A DNA stretch of 64,000 bases from Patiria miniata (lineage: Eukaryota > Echinodermata > Asteroidea > Valvatida > Asterinidae). The position numbers and the translations under genes are program-made. The DNA lies in the NCBI RefSeq assembly GCF_015706575.1, contig NW_024037076.1, forward strand, positions 7,908,777-7,972,776. The letters run 5' to 3'. Below, one piece after another: positions 1 through 15,201 of the stretch (the stretch's first letter is position 1; the number at the start of each line of letters is the position of its first letter). Below the pieces are notes generated by a model. That model did not search any database and was not told the DNA's origin. It saw only the letters and a list, made by a program, of their open reading frames with translations.

Positions 1-1095
1 TTCGCTAAAAAATACAAGGTTCACCCCTTACAATTTGAGTTTTTTCATATAAATCTGATATTGCCCAGTTATGCTAAAAAACGCCAAGTTAAACCCCTTA
101 CAATCTGCAATTTTCCAGAAACATCTGATTTTGCCCTAGTTTGGCAAGGTTTAACCCCTTACAAATTTTGATTTTTCATACAAATCTGATTTTGCCCAAT
201 TTTGCTAAAATGCAAAGTTAACCCTTACAATCTGAAATTTTCCATAAATACCTGATTTTGCCCAATTTTGCTAAAAAATGCCAAGGTTAACCACTGACAA
301 TTTGAAATTTTTCATAAACATTTAAATTTTCCCAATTTTACTAAAAATGCAAGGTGAACCCCTTACAATCTGACATTTTTCATAAACACCCGATTTTGCC
401 CTATTTTGCTAAAAAATGCAAGGTTCACCCCTTACAATTTGAGATTTTTCATAAACATTTAATTTGCCCAATTTCGCTAAAAATACAAGGTTCACCCCTA
501 CAATTTGAGATTTTTCATATAAATCTGATATTGCCCAGTCATGCTAAAAATGCCAAGTTAACCCCTTGCAATCTGCAATTTTCAAGAAACAGCTGATTTT
601 TCCCAATTTCGCTTAAAAAAGCAAGGATAACCCCTTTCAGTCTGCAATTTTCCAGAAACATCTGATTTTGTCCTAATTTGGCAATGTTTGATTTTCCATA
701 CAAATCTGATTTTGCCTAATTTTGCTAAAAATGCAAAGTTAACCCCTTACCATCTGAAATTTTCCATAAACATCTGATTTTGCCCTATTTTGCTAAAAAA
801 ATGCAAGGTTAACCACTGACAATTTGAAATGTTTCATAAACATTTAAAGTTTCCCAATTTTACTAAAAAAGAAAGGTTAAACCCCTTACAATTTGAAATT
901 TTTCATACACATCTTATTTTGCCAAATTTTACTACAAAAGCAGGGTTAACCCCTTTCAATCTGAAATTTTCCAGAAAGATCTGATTTTGCCCAATTTCGC
1001 TAAAAAAATGCAAGGTTCACCCCTTACAATTTGAAATGTTTCATAAACATCTAAATTTTACTAAAAATGTAAGGTTAACCCCTTGCAAACTGTTA
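1..1095. repeat. Satellite-like tandem array, about 69-bp unit, about 16 copies
   Basis: A degenerate unit recurs every 66-72 bp. Each unit has a CCCCTTACAATYTG block, then a TTTTCATAAACATCTGATTTT-like block, then TTTGCCCAATTTTGCTAAAA and a GCAAGGTTAA-type link. Block starts are near 25, 96, 155, 223, 291, 358, 428, 494, 562, 631, 742, 811, 881, 951, 1019 and 1078. The array runs off the left edge, so its true length is unknown. The short open frame at 354-596 is a by-product of the array and not a gene. Some neighbouring units resemble each other in alternation (AATTTG versus AATCTG), hinting at a two-unit higher-order repeat. Confidence 0.9.
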
Positions 1096-1664
1096 AATCA
1101 ATACATGAAGTGTCCCATTTAACTTTTTTAAAGCAAATTATTTTTTCCAGTTTTTAGGGTAAAGGAATTTTCTCTTTTTTCCTTTCTCTTTTGTTGTTGC
1201 TATATTTTGCGAATTAACTCATTCGTATAGAATGCTCATAGTCAATCAAAGAATATTTCACACATAGGGGCCTAAATTATATTTTTTGAAATTAAATAGA
1301 GACACATTGATCGTGCTATCATATACCATTCTATTACTATTGCGAATTACTGTATTGTTTGGAATGCTCACAATTAAAGACACGTTATTTGAAAGATGTA
1401 TAAATAATATTTATATTACAATGTACATCTTTATTCTTTCCCGGTATAATTTATGGCGTTTCTTACGTCAATTGGCAATCGCGTCATTATATAATGATAG
1501 TCAAATTGATCAAACGAAACTCCGTTTTGATTATAGTCAATTATGAAATATTCATTGATTTATGACATACACCTTTGTTTCAATTTTGATACTACCCGTA
1601 GACCTGCCGAGCAGCTGTAGATATCAAACTAAACCAAAGTATAAAAGATAGAGGGTAAAAAAAT
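1096..1664. other. AT-rich spacer without recognised feature
   Basis: Very AT-rich sequence following the satellite. An 86-codon open frame at 1286-1546 has hydrophobic composition but no recognisable family, no splice context and no conserved motif. I do not call it a gene. Confidence 0.5.
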
Positions 1665-1975
1665 CAAAAAGTTATGTGCTAGTCAAGCTTTCAGGGATCG
1701 GTCTGAGCCATAACAATGCCCCAGCCGATCCCTTAGTTCTCTTCCGGGGTCTCGGCGTCCCCGACCAATACACACTTCCTTCCCTATCCATCCATATAAC
1801 CCCGGAGGGCCAGGCACCATGTAAAAGCAAAGAGCTAAGGGAGGAACAGGGCGGCCCCTAAGCCTGATCCTCCCGAGTGGACCACATGCCCTGAACCTGT
1901 ACGAAGGCGCCAACCTGGAACTCGCGGACAGTACCAGCAGCAGTGCTTACCGATTAAGCTAAGGTACTGTTGGTA
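1665..1975 (-). repeat. GC-rich SINE-like element (tRNA-type A box on minus strand)
   Basis: A sharply GC-richer island in AT-rich DNA. Read on the minus strand it begins near 1965 with a Pol III A-box match (TAGCTTAATCG, fitting TRGYNNARNNG). It continues through a body containing two complementary segments around GATCGG...CCGATC (about 1694-1733). I did not find a clean B box, so this may be a decayed tRNA-derived SINE or another GC-rich repeat. The open frames on both strands are shadows of this composition. Confidence 0.4.
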
Positions 1976-2039
1976 CTTTACGACGGGAAACTAAAATCTC
2001 TTATAGTGAATAATTGAACTCATACGTTAAAAAACCAAA

Positions 2040-2122
2040 AAGACACCAGCGGGATTCGAACCAAGGACCCCGCTAACTGTGGATGACGAATCGTAACCAC
2101 TTGGCCATTTCGTTACCTTAGA
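2040..2122 (-). repeat. tRNA-like sequence (SINE head or tRNA pseudogene)
   Basis: On the minus strand there is an A box (TGGCCAAGTGG) and a B box (GGTTCGAATCC) at about tRNA spacing, as in class II (Ser/Leu-like) tRNAs. The first seven bases do not pair with the 3' end to form an acceptor stem, and I see no convincing anticodon arm. A pseudogene or SINE head fits better than a functional tRNA. Confidence 0.5.
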
Positions 2123-2272
2123 ATTTTCCTTAAACTGAGAAAAGTTGTCTTTATAGATGGCAAACGCGCCAGGAGGATTACTGGGTCCATTTGCTTTACC
2201 TTAATAGGTAAAAACAAGTCGATATAATGAGCCCAGTGTGTTTGGTTTGTTAGGAAGCTGCATAACTCAGCC

Positions 2273-2438
2273 TAATGTGCAAAACAGTCGTGTGCTAGGC
2301 GGATCATTACGGAACAATGAACACCGCAATTGTGTATTTTCAAAAGGCAGACGCGTAATGTGCAAAACAGTCGTGTGCTAGGCGGATCATTACGCAACAA
2401 TGAACACCGCAATTGTGTATTTTCAAAAGGCAGACGCG
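2273..2438. repeat. Tandem duplication, 2 x 83 bp
   Basis: Two adjacent copies at 2273-2355 and 2356-2438, each starting TAATGTGCAAAACAGTCG and ending CAAAAGGCAGACGCG. The copies differ by essentially one base (ACGGAAC versus ACGCAAC), so the duplication is recent or the locus is gene-converted. Confidence 0.92.
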
Positions 2439-2604
2439 TAGATTTCTACTCTTTGTATCTGGGCATAATAGATTCTCACCTCCCTCTTCAGCTATTTCGA
2501 CTTTCTTAAACAGAAAAATATAGACTGTCAGCGAATATACGGGAGTTGAAATAAGGATCGTCCCCTCGATAGACCTAAGACTCAGTAAAGTTCAACATTG
2601 GGCT

Positions 2605-3031
2605 CAGGCGCGGTTCTAGAACCAATATTTTTTTTGAGGGGGGGGGGCTAGCAGGGTGGATCCAGAATTTTTTCAGGGAGGCGTGCTAAAATGTAATAAG
2701 ACCGGTTATTTTCTCCAGACACTTAGGCCTCCGAAAATCAATAGGTGGGGGGGGGGGGGGGGGGGTGGGGGTGGAATGCCATGCCTATTTTCAATGGGGA
2801 GCGCCAATAAAATCCTAAAATCATTCACACTATATTAACTACAAATGCACCCTCGTCATGACTATTTCTTTAGGGGGAGACCGTTTGCATGTACATCACA
2901 ATCCTTTTTGCTTTTGCAATTTCTTTTTACGGAATTTTTTTGGGGGGGGGGGCTAGACAAAAAATTTTTTGGGGGGGGGGGCTAAAGCCACCCCCCCCCA
3001 GCCCCCCCCCCCCCCCGTAGAACCGCGCCTG
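2605..3031. mobile_element. hAT-like MITE with 8-bp target-site duplication
   Basis: Terminal inverted repeats CAGGCGCGGTTCTA and TAGAACCGCGCCTG are flanked by the exact 8-bp direct repeat ATTGGGCT at 2597-2604 and 3032-3039. A CAG-start terminus with an 8-bp duplication is the hAT superfamily hallmark. The interior has no coding capacity and is dominated by long G runs (2638-2647, 2749-2775, 2941-2952) and C runs near the right end that could pair with them. Length is 427 bp, nearly the same as the second hAT-like element at 28006-28439. Confidence 0.85.
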
Positions 3032-3059
3032 ATTGGGCTCTTTTTCAACAGCTGTTTTG

Positions 3060-3215
3060 CGGAAACTTTACATCTGGATTTTTTTGAAGCATCTGATTTT
3101 GCCCAATTTTAGTAAAATATGCTCCAAATTTTGCTAAAAAAGCAAGATTAACCCAAGGTTAACCCTTACAATATGAATTTTTTTCATGAACATCTAATTT
3201 TTCCCAATCTTATAT
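3060..3215. repeat. Dispersed fragment related to the left-edge satellite
   Basis: Contains the same words as the array at 1-1095: CATCTGATTTTGCCCAATTTT, TTTTGCTAAAAAAGCAAG, AACCCTTACAATATG and TCATGAACATCTAATTTT. About two units are present, detached from the main array by roughly 2 kb of unrelated sequence and a hAT-like insertion. Confidence 0.7.
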
Positions 3216-3289
3216 ATATGGAACATCGCACATAAATGTAAAAGATATTGAACATCCAACATATACATTGCAAAATATTGAATATTGCA

Positions 3290-3612
3290 ACGTTTGACAC
3301 GCCATACTATAGTGAAGGTTTGCGGTATAACACCATGCATATGGAAATTTTGGGAAGATGTGTGGTCAGTTCTGAAAAGAACCGGTTCGGTTGTAAAACT
3401 CGACGTTCCGATCAGTATGCTCTGATCGTCTTCAGGAGGTGGCCAGACTGGTGGGATGGGGCTGCAATTTATGGAGTTGGGTGATCGTTTCCTGACGATC
3501 AGAGCATACTGATTGGAACGTTGAGTCTTACAACCAACCGCTTCTTTTCAGAACCACACATCTTCACAAAAGAGATGTCCATATGGTGTTACCACAAACC
3601 TCCACTAATATA
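3290..3612. mobile_element. Foldback element
   Basis: Left arm (about 3300-3430) and right arm (about 3490-3612) are imperfect reverse complements. Matching blocks include GATCAGTATGCTCTGATCGTC against GACGATCAGAGCATACTGATT, ACACCATGCATATGG against CCATATGGTGTTACC, and AAGATGTGTGGT against ACCACACATCTTC. Only about 60 bp separates the arms. A fragment of the same family lies at about 47030-47100. No target-site duplication was identified. Confidence 0.75.
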
Positions 3613-5105
3613 GCCCTATATAGGCGTAAATTTTTACGTTTAATGTGAGTTGTTAGCACGCCTGGGGCACGCTCGTGGTAATTCCTTTCTCATGAGAGCC
3701 GATTTTCCTCCGAGTCCTCAATGCCCCAGCTTATTATTTTTTTCAACATTATGCGTAAAGTGATATTGAAAGCGGCCGGTCTATTCAGTTTTCGGGTAGG
3801 AAAGACTTTTTTCCTGGGGAGGCCGGGGCGTCAACGTCAATCCCCGATGAAAAAACTTGGTCCGATAGTATTGTCTGTATGTATTTTATGATTAGCCACT
3901 TCACAGCTATAGGTGACACTTTCACTTGCTGGTTGTATATGAGGCGGGTGATGGAAGAACATAGACCAGGCTGACCTCCCCAAAGCAGCAAAAGCGCTGC
4001 GAAATTTGCGCATAGGCAAGTCGACCTAACTTAATTTAGGCGTGAAGTCGAAGGCAAGGGAACATCCCTCAAAATGGCCAGAACCATAATGTTTTACTTC
4101 GGTGACATCCACTTTCTGAGCAGGCATCGGCACTCCCCTTAATTCGATCTACGGTGCCAATTTGCGCGAATGAGCGTGGTGTCACCTCAAACCGGCTTCT
4201 GTTCAGCGAGTTCCAGAATCATCGGATCCAAACGAACACGGGCCTATCTGAAGAAAATTTGCCGTCACAAGAAAAAAAGGTTGAATATTTCTTTGCTGAT
4301 GATTATTGCAAATTCTGTATGGGCTTCCAGAGGCCTACCCTTTTGCCCACTCCAGTGCCCTTTTTGCCTGTTTGTGATGAAATAAGCGAATTAAGAACGC
4401 TACAAGCATAAGGCTCTATATGATCGTCTTCTTTCCGGATTGAATAGAACGAAAACTGTATCGACGGGCAGGCAATAATAACTCCGGGGGGGGGGGGGTG
4501 GAGCCGGGAAAGGGGTTCGTAGCCAAGGAAGGCCTGATCTATATTGCTCCGCCATCACAGTTATTATGTGATTGAGTGTTCACACGAACGTGACACAAGG
4601 GCAGATCTAGAACACCTTTGGGGGGGGGGGGGGGGCTGGGGGTTCCAAAACTACGGCGTGGGGTTCGGGGCCCGTTCTAGATGCTCTGTGGTGCGCTCGA
4701 TCTGAGGCAAATCTGACCACTTTAATTATTAAGGACAAGATGGTGGTGTACGCAGTGTCTGCCTTTATTTATTGCGACGTCACTTAAACAAACAAATAAA
4801 TTGAGTTCGCTTTTTTTTGGAAGGAGGGGGGGGGGGGAGGGGGAGAGAGAGAGCATGCCCCCCCCCCCCTTGCCCATCCTCCCCCTCCGCCCCGAGTGAC
4901 GTGATAGCTTGGCGGGTTGGGAGCTAGGGGCATGGATATTCTAATGTTCATGAAACGGACCAAGTATAGACAACTACATGGATCAGGACTGTTCATTCAA
5001 GAAGGCAATACCAAAAAAAATAATACTTTAATCCGTCCTTTGTATATTTGTGGAAAGTGGAATTATTACAGAAATAAAATGCGTTTATGGGAAATGTGCA
5101 TTTTG
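3613..5105. other. Intergenic region upstream of RPL23; G/C homopolymer tracts only
   Basis: No gene recognised. G runs occur at about 4484-4497, 4620-4635 and 4826-4841, with a C run at about 4858-4869. The 4590-4700 segment has outer blocks CAGATCTAGAAC and GTTCTAGATGCTCTG around a G run, reminiscent of the hAT-like MITE at 2605-3031, but I could not fix its boundaries. Several 60-85 codon open frames here look like chance. Confidence 0.5.
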
Positions 5106-5109
5106 TCTC

Positions 5110-5153
5110 TATAAACAGCGCCCTCAAGTGGCAGACACTAAACCAGTCTTTTT
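5110..5153 (+). promoter_or_regulatory. RPL23 core promoter: TATA box and 5'TOP-like start
   Basis: TATAAA lies at 5110-5115 and a C followed by a T tract (CTTTTT) at 5148-5153. The 33-38 bp spacing and the pyrimidine-tract start match the 5'TOP transcription start typical of ribosomal protein genes. The TOP motif makes translation respond to mTOR signalling in animals. If the start is at 5148, the 5' UTR is only 14 nt. The start itself is inferred, not shown. Confidence 0.6.
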
Positions 5154-5161
5154 GATCCAAC

Positions 5162-10762
<5,601 letters not shown>

Positions 10763-10827
10763 TGACTGGACCCACGAAGACAAAAATGTTTATAGTCCAA
10801 TAATACGCTGGCAGTGAGATGTAGTAA

Positions 10828-10833
10828 AATAAA
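10828..10833 (+). terminator. RPL23 poly(A) signal AATAAA
   Basis: Canonical AATAAA lies 66 nt after the RPL23 stop codon, the only one close by. This gives a short 3' UTR as expected for a ribosomal protein gene. Confidence 0.8.
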
Positions 10834-10869
10834 ACCAGATTTCTTTAAAAAGCTTACTGGAAATAGTTG

Positions 10870-12792
10870 TCGTGATTTCAGTTATTTCAGTTTGAGTCAG
10901 TCTTTATGAATTTTTTTTTTTTAAATTCAGAATTACTGCTTAAAAAAATTGTTCAACTGCTTCTGTGAATGAAGTCGGAGAAATTCAAATTGGACTTGGA
11001 AAAGCACATTTCCTGTAAAGTTAATGTTAAAAGAAACTTTTGCCCTTGTCTTCTCTTGAAGATACTGAAATTGCCTGCCAAATAACGCCTGAAGTGTCAT
11101 GGCATTTCACATTTACTTGGTACTGCTTTAAAATGCTTCCAAATTGATCTGAAAAACTAGGGTAATAAAACTGGGTAGGCTTCGAACCTTACTCCAACAG
11201 TAGCCTTGGTCAAGGCGCTAGTTGTTATTCACCCGGCCGTAGCGTGGTAAACGATATCTTCGCTAGCGCTATGCATGCAGTCATATGTCTATGCATACAG
11301 TGCATTAAAAAAACAGCGTGAACAGCGACCTCACGTGGCCACTATTTTTTATGCAAATCAGTTGGACCCGATCTAGCGCCTTGGTTCAATCGTCCATGTG
11401 AGGTTTTGGGGGTGGTGCTCATTATGTTAATAGCCTTAGCTGACCTTAAATGTCGTTTTCTTATTGGTCAATCATTGCGTGGAAACTTGAATAGTGAAAC
11501 GTGGCACCGTACACAATCCATACACGTACACATTGTGTGTCTCTGCACACGGCACCAATGCACAAAAACTGTGGTTCCTGTCACGTCCGCAAAAGGCGGA
11601 ATAGCTGCAAATAATTTGATGACGTCCGGATTTACCAAGGTGTGATTCGACACTCCACATATTAGCCCCGCCTACATTATCTGTATTCGCATACGAGGTC
11701 TTGCGCTGGAAATCTAGCGCAAAGTAAAGAAAAACATAAGCTTTTGCCGACGATTGAACCAAGGCTCTCGATCGTTGGTTGGTTCCCTCTTTGACATATA
11801 GCGCTACGTATGGAAGGGTAGGCCCTTGGAACCCACATCAAAGTCTCCCTAATTTTAAACTGACAATATTAGCATCTCTGCAAGGGCGTTTTCCTCAACT
11901 TTGTGTGACCTTTTTTACAAATACAAAACCACAGACTAGACGCCAATACGCAAGTGGGCTACATTCATGTTGTTTATTCTGTACATGGTAATCACAATTA
12001 AAACTTTACAAATCCATAAAATTACAGGAATTTAAATAGTTCTATATACAAGTCAATGAAACCCTACAATCTCATAATGCATCTCTTATCCGTAGGTAAA
12101 CATAGTTTCATCATGCCCTGAATGCATGTTCACAAACCCCTTTACCGCAGAAAAATAGAGCAATATGCAAATTGTACCCTCATTAAAAAACATATATGCC
12201 GATTTAAATCCTAAACTTGAAGTTTGTGACCATGTGTTTTAACGAGGGATTTTTAATACCTTTAGGGAGAATTTGAAGAAAATATTAAGACATAGGTGAT
12301 GTTCTATTGGGGAAATCGGATAAGAAGTTTTAATACTTTGTGAATTCTCACAAAATTTAAAGCAATTTTCTTGGTGGAAATGGCTCATGTAGAACTACAA
12401 ATGAAGTTCTGGGGCAAATATTATGGAGCTACATGTACATTAAAGCAGAAAACTTGGGGGGGGGGGAACCCTCGGAACCAGGCCAGTAGCAATATATGCC
12501 ACACATTCAGTATGTTTGCCATTTTAAGTAAATTTTTCTGTCTCTTGCAAGTTTTTGCCTTTGTAGCTCCATTAAATTTGACTCTTCTTCAAGCGGCATT
12601 ACTGGGGTATAATTTGCAGGGATTACAAAAGGGGCCTCAATTTCTCAAGGAAGGGCCTCATCAATGGAGCACACGCCTGGGGGGAGGGGGAGGCAATGGT
12701 CCCCTTCCTTTAGTTACGCCACTGCCTTGTTCACAGCTCAAAAGCACTTTCCTGGTATCACAAATAGTCCATGAAATCCATGGCAATGCATC
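10870..12792. other. Intergenic region between RPL23 and NCBP2AS2 3' ends
   Basis: No gene recognised. The main structure is an inverted-repeat element at about 11379-11764 with termini CCTTGGTTCAATCGTC and GACGATTGAACCAAGG and a partial extra terminus-like block near 11199. A 177-codon open frame on the plus strand (12371-12904) overlaps the last NCBP2AS2 exon antisense and is a shadow. G runs occur at 12457-12466 and near 12680. Confidence 0.55.
11379..11764. mobile_element. MITE-like inverted-repeat element
   Basis: The 16-bp terminal inverted repeats CCTTGGTTCAATCGTC and GACGATTGAACCAAGG are perfect. Length is about 386 bp, and the interior has no recognisable coding sequence. No target-site duplication was confirmed. 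Confidence 0.65.
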
Positions 12793-14276
12793 TCAATCCT
12801 TGAACTGTTTCTTCTTGATCTCTTTCTCAATGTCCTTCATTCCGTCTCTGAGTTCTCTGGCAAAGTTCCTAGTGAAAGACGAGGCAATCCTGGTTCCCTT
12901 CTGACTCTGCTGTCTGCTCTCTTCGGCCATCTTCTTCAGAGTCTCCGACTCGGATGCCTTCTCAATGGCTTCATGACCTGAATTCAAATGTCAAGCTTAT
13001 TATACCATCACTCAAACTGCAACAAACTTTCTGAAGATACTATGATTAAAAGAGAGGAACCCCTACCCCCTTCCAAGTAAAGTCCAGCACCTCTGAAACG
13101 ATGCCCTCTCTTTGAACTCGTGATTTGACAATCTTTCAAAAAACTTTCCTACCTTCCTTAATACTTCTTCCCTAACTTCAAAACATTGCAAGTTTACTGT
13201 AAATGAAAAGATCATGTTTAAATAAAACAAGCAGGCATTCCACTTTTCCTCGAATTAGCCGATTTCCTCATTTTTAAATTTCACAAATGATATTAAAGCT
13301 ATAGTCCATCATTTGTAGCCATCCGAAAAGTAACTGGCGTAATTATTGTTGAAAATTTAAATGAGTAGTTCATTTTGTTATTCGGCGCAGCGCGCGCAAG
13401 CATTGGCACGACGCACACCCACGCGTGGTCGCTATAATTCGTCGGATCAGTGCGCGACGTCGCGTATAGCTGCAATTCAAAACAATTCAAAACATGATTC
13501 AGTACCTTTTGATTTGAAATTGAGATCCTAGAATGCTGTTTTTCTCGGAATAAACAGCTGAAGCTTAGCTGAAACTTCATCAGGTTAGTTGTTCAGCATC
13601 CTTCATTAGATTTTGAACACTTTTGTTGCTTCAATCGAACAAAATGCACAAATTACAAAGGATGGACTATATCTTTAAAACCTGAACAAACTGTATAAAG
13701 TCTTTCAAAGCTAGGAATTTCCTCTTTTGTTGTATGCCTGAAGAAAGAACTGTCTAGAATCAAGGAACCCTAAAAAAAAAAAAAGCCATGTACATTGTAA
13801 CTTACTCATAGCCTGTGCTTTGTTCATGCTGTATGCAGTAATCTGGGCTATCCGTCTCATGACCCGCGATTCTGCCAGCTGAAAAAAAAGGGCAAAAATC
13901 TGTTTTAACCAAACTTGGCTAGTACGTTGAAACAAGTTATGTAAATATTGATTTTTCATGTACACATGCAGTTTCGGAATACATGTATGTCAAAAATATT
14001 TAGGCTTTCTTGGAGGAGTAGAGTAAAAAGTGATATTTTCCTGCACGACTTTTCAACATAGATTTGATGAACAATTTTCCATTCAATTTGGACTCACCTT
14101 CTCAATGAGCTGTTCATTGTTTGCGAGATATCTGAAAATAAAAGAAAAAGTTTTTTTTTAAGAATCTAGAAATGGTTATAGGCCTAATTGTAAAATATGT
14201 CAAGAATTTACTAAACTCAATTACGAAATAATGGAAAAGGAATTGAAACATACCTTAGTAGGAATCGAAGAGGCAT
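12793..14276 (-). CDS. NCBP2AS2: NCBP2AS2-like small protein, 4 coding exons, complete
   Basis: Minus-strand exons are 14276-14254, 14131-14098, 13878-13806 and 12977-12793. They total 315 nt (104 aa plus TGA); phases and GT-AG sites agree. The protein starts MPLRFLLRYLANNEQLIEKL and continues ESRVMRRIAQITAYSMNKAQ, with a C-terminal FARELRDGM segment. This lines up with my recollection of human NCBP2AS2 (99 aa): start MVLRRLL, then LVERLSESRPIRRAAQLTA, and near the end FTQELRRGL. The family is small, basic and helical; the human protein has been linked to mitochondria and growth signalling, but its biochemical role is not settled. The middle is an Arg/Lys/Glu-rich likely helix. An acceptor-like site at 14331 suggests a 5' UTR intron. 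NCBP2, its head-to-head partner in human, is not visible here. Confidence 0.85.
13293..13678. mobile_element. TTAA-flanked MITE (TATAGTCCATCATTTG family), copy 2, NCBP2AS2 intron 3
   Basis: TTAA lies at 13293-13296 and 13675-13678. Termini are AGCTATAGTCCATCATTTGT and ACAAAGGATGGACTATATCT. It shares GAAAAGTAACTGGCGTAATTA and CAGCTGAAGCTTAGCTGAAA with the copy at 24039. It is shorter than the other copies because a GCGTCTTAAGACGC-type block is missing. Confidence 0.88.
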
Positions 14277-14312
14277 GTTGCACTTTCAGCAAGGAGATCA
14301 CTTGAGTTTTGA

Positions 14313-14320
14313 TGACGTCA
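14313..14320. promoter_or_regulatory. CRE-type palindrome TGACGTCA upstream of NCBP2AS2 start
   Basis: A perfect 8-bp CREB/ATF consensus lies 37 bp upstream of the NCBP2AS2 start codon. It would act in the proximal promoter if transcription starts locally. If the acceptor-like CCCCAG at 14331 is used, the site lies in the 5' UTR instead. Function is inferred from the motif only. Confidence 0.35.
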
Positions 14321-14370
14321 TTCAGATAAGCTGGGGAAAACAATGTAAACATTAACAGTTAAAATACATA

Positions 14371-14532
14371 GTGGCTATCGTTACGACAGCGTAACATGAT
14401 GGCTTTGGAGGATTAAGTCCGAGAACCATTCACTTGTTTCTGGTTCCAAGATCCAAAGATCCTGACGTTGGTGTAATACTTGTAATTAGGTCCAAGTGAA
14501 CCAGACGGTCGACTGCCATAACAAAAGCCACT
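14371..14532. mobile_element. Inverted-repeat element, GTGGCTATCGTTACG family (deleted copy)
   Basis: Termini GTGGCTATCGTTACGACAGC and GACTGCCATAACAAAAGCCAC are imperfect inverted repeats. The interior retains only a piece of the core GGCTTTGGAGGAT..AAGTCCGA seen in the fuller relative at 34571-34938. It lies 14 bp from the next element at 14546. Confidence 0.65.
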
Positions 14533-14545
14533 GCGTTAAAAAAAA

Positions 14546-15110
14546 GATAGTGGATATTTTGCCGGAGGTAATGACGGCAAACTAACGATTACTAAAGGTT
14601 TGCTGGCGGCAATCCATATCAACAGAGGGCGCTGCACTCTTTAAAATAGGGCTGAATTATAAGATGTATTAAATTCCCACCAAAAGTTGTGTAGCACGTT
14701 TGGTGTAATGGTTAAGCAAAGGCTCTAGTAAGCGGGATGACTCGCGTTCGATTCCGACTGCACCACATTTTTAAGTTTTTTTTTCTCATCCCCAAATAAA
14801 TAAGAATATTCTTCTTTTATTATTTTAACAGGTCTCAAACAATTTTTGCAGAGTATTACATTTTCTTTTTCAGATTTGTGGCTCTGGAGGATTTTTTTTT
14901 AAAGGGAAATAAAGTCCGAAATTATAAAATGGTCTGAATCCCATCCTGTGAATACGAGGTAACAACGATAATTTTGGCATGGAGCCAGACTAAAACTTTT
15001 CACCGGAAAATGTTTAAGTACAAAAAAACAGTAACTGCGCATGTTCAGTGCATATCCGGCAAACTAACGTTTACTAAAGGTTTGCCGTCTCCGGCAAAAT
15101 ATACACTGCC
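14546..15110 (+). mobile_element. tRNA-headed inverted-repeat element, copy 1
   Basis: The left end is GATAGTGGATATTTTGCCGG and the right end CCGGCAAAATATACACTGCC, as inverted repeats. A second inner pair (AAACTAACG(A/T)TTACTAAAGGTTTG) occurs near both ends in direct orientation. The interior holds a tRNA-like head (14692-14765) followed by the body GGCTCTGGAGGATTTTTTTT..AAAGGGAAATAAAGTCCGAA. A second, inverted copy at 35023-35581 has the same layout. Confidence 0.8.
14692..14765 (+). repeat. tRNA-like head inside the 14546-15110 element
   Basis: The A box TGGTGTAATGG fits TRGYNNARNNG exactly and the B box GTTCGATTC fits GWTCRANNC exactly, at tRNA-like spacing. The sequence ends GCACCA. The same sequence occurs inside the inverted copy (35362-35436), so it belongs to the repeat rather than being an independent tRNA gene. 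The anticodon arm is not convincing. Confidence 0.6.
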
Positions 15111-15201
15111 TAAAAAAACCCCAACACTTTTATAGCTGTACATGTTCTACCATTTCTCCATGGTTCTACGGTACATATCAATATTGTTTCACAACTCCCA
15201 T

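Noticed and set aside
1286..1546. 86-codon hydrophobic open frame
   Set aside because: AT-rich DNA yields Leu/Ile/Phe-rich frames by chance; there is no signal, homology or gene context.
2040..2122. Functional tRNA-Ser/Leu gene on the minus strand
   Set aside because: The acceptor ends do not pair and no clean anticodon stem-loop is present.
12371..12904. 177-codon plus-strand open frame, the longest in the window
   Set aside because: No recognisable domain. Its 3' part is antisense to the last NCBP2AS2 exon, whose frame is supported by homology and exon phases, and the rest crosses G-rich non-coding sequence.
14692..14765. Functional tRNA gene
   Set aside because: A and B boxes are perfect, but the same sequence is embedded at the same place in the inverted element at 35023-35581 and the anticodon arm is poor, so it is an element head.
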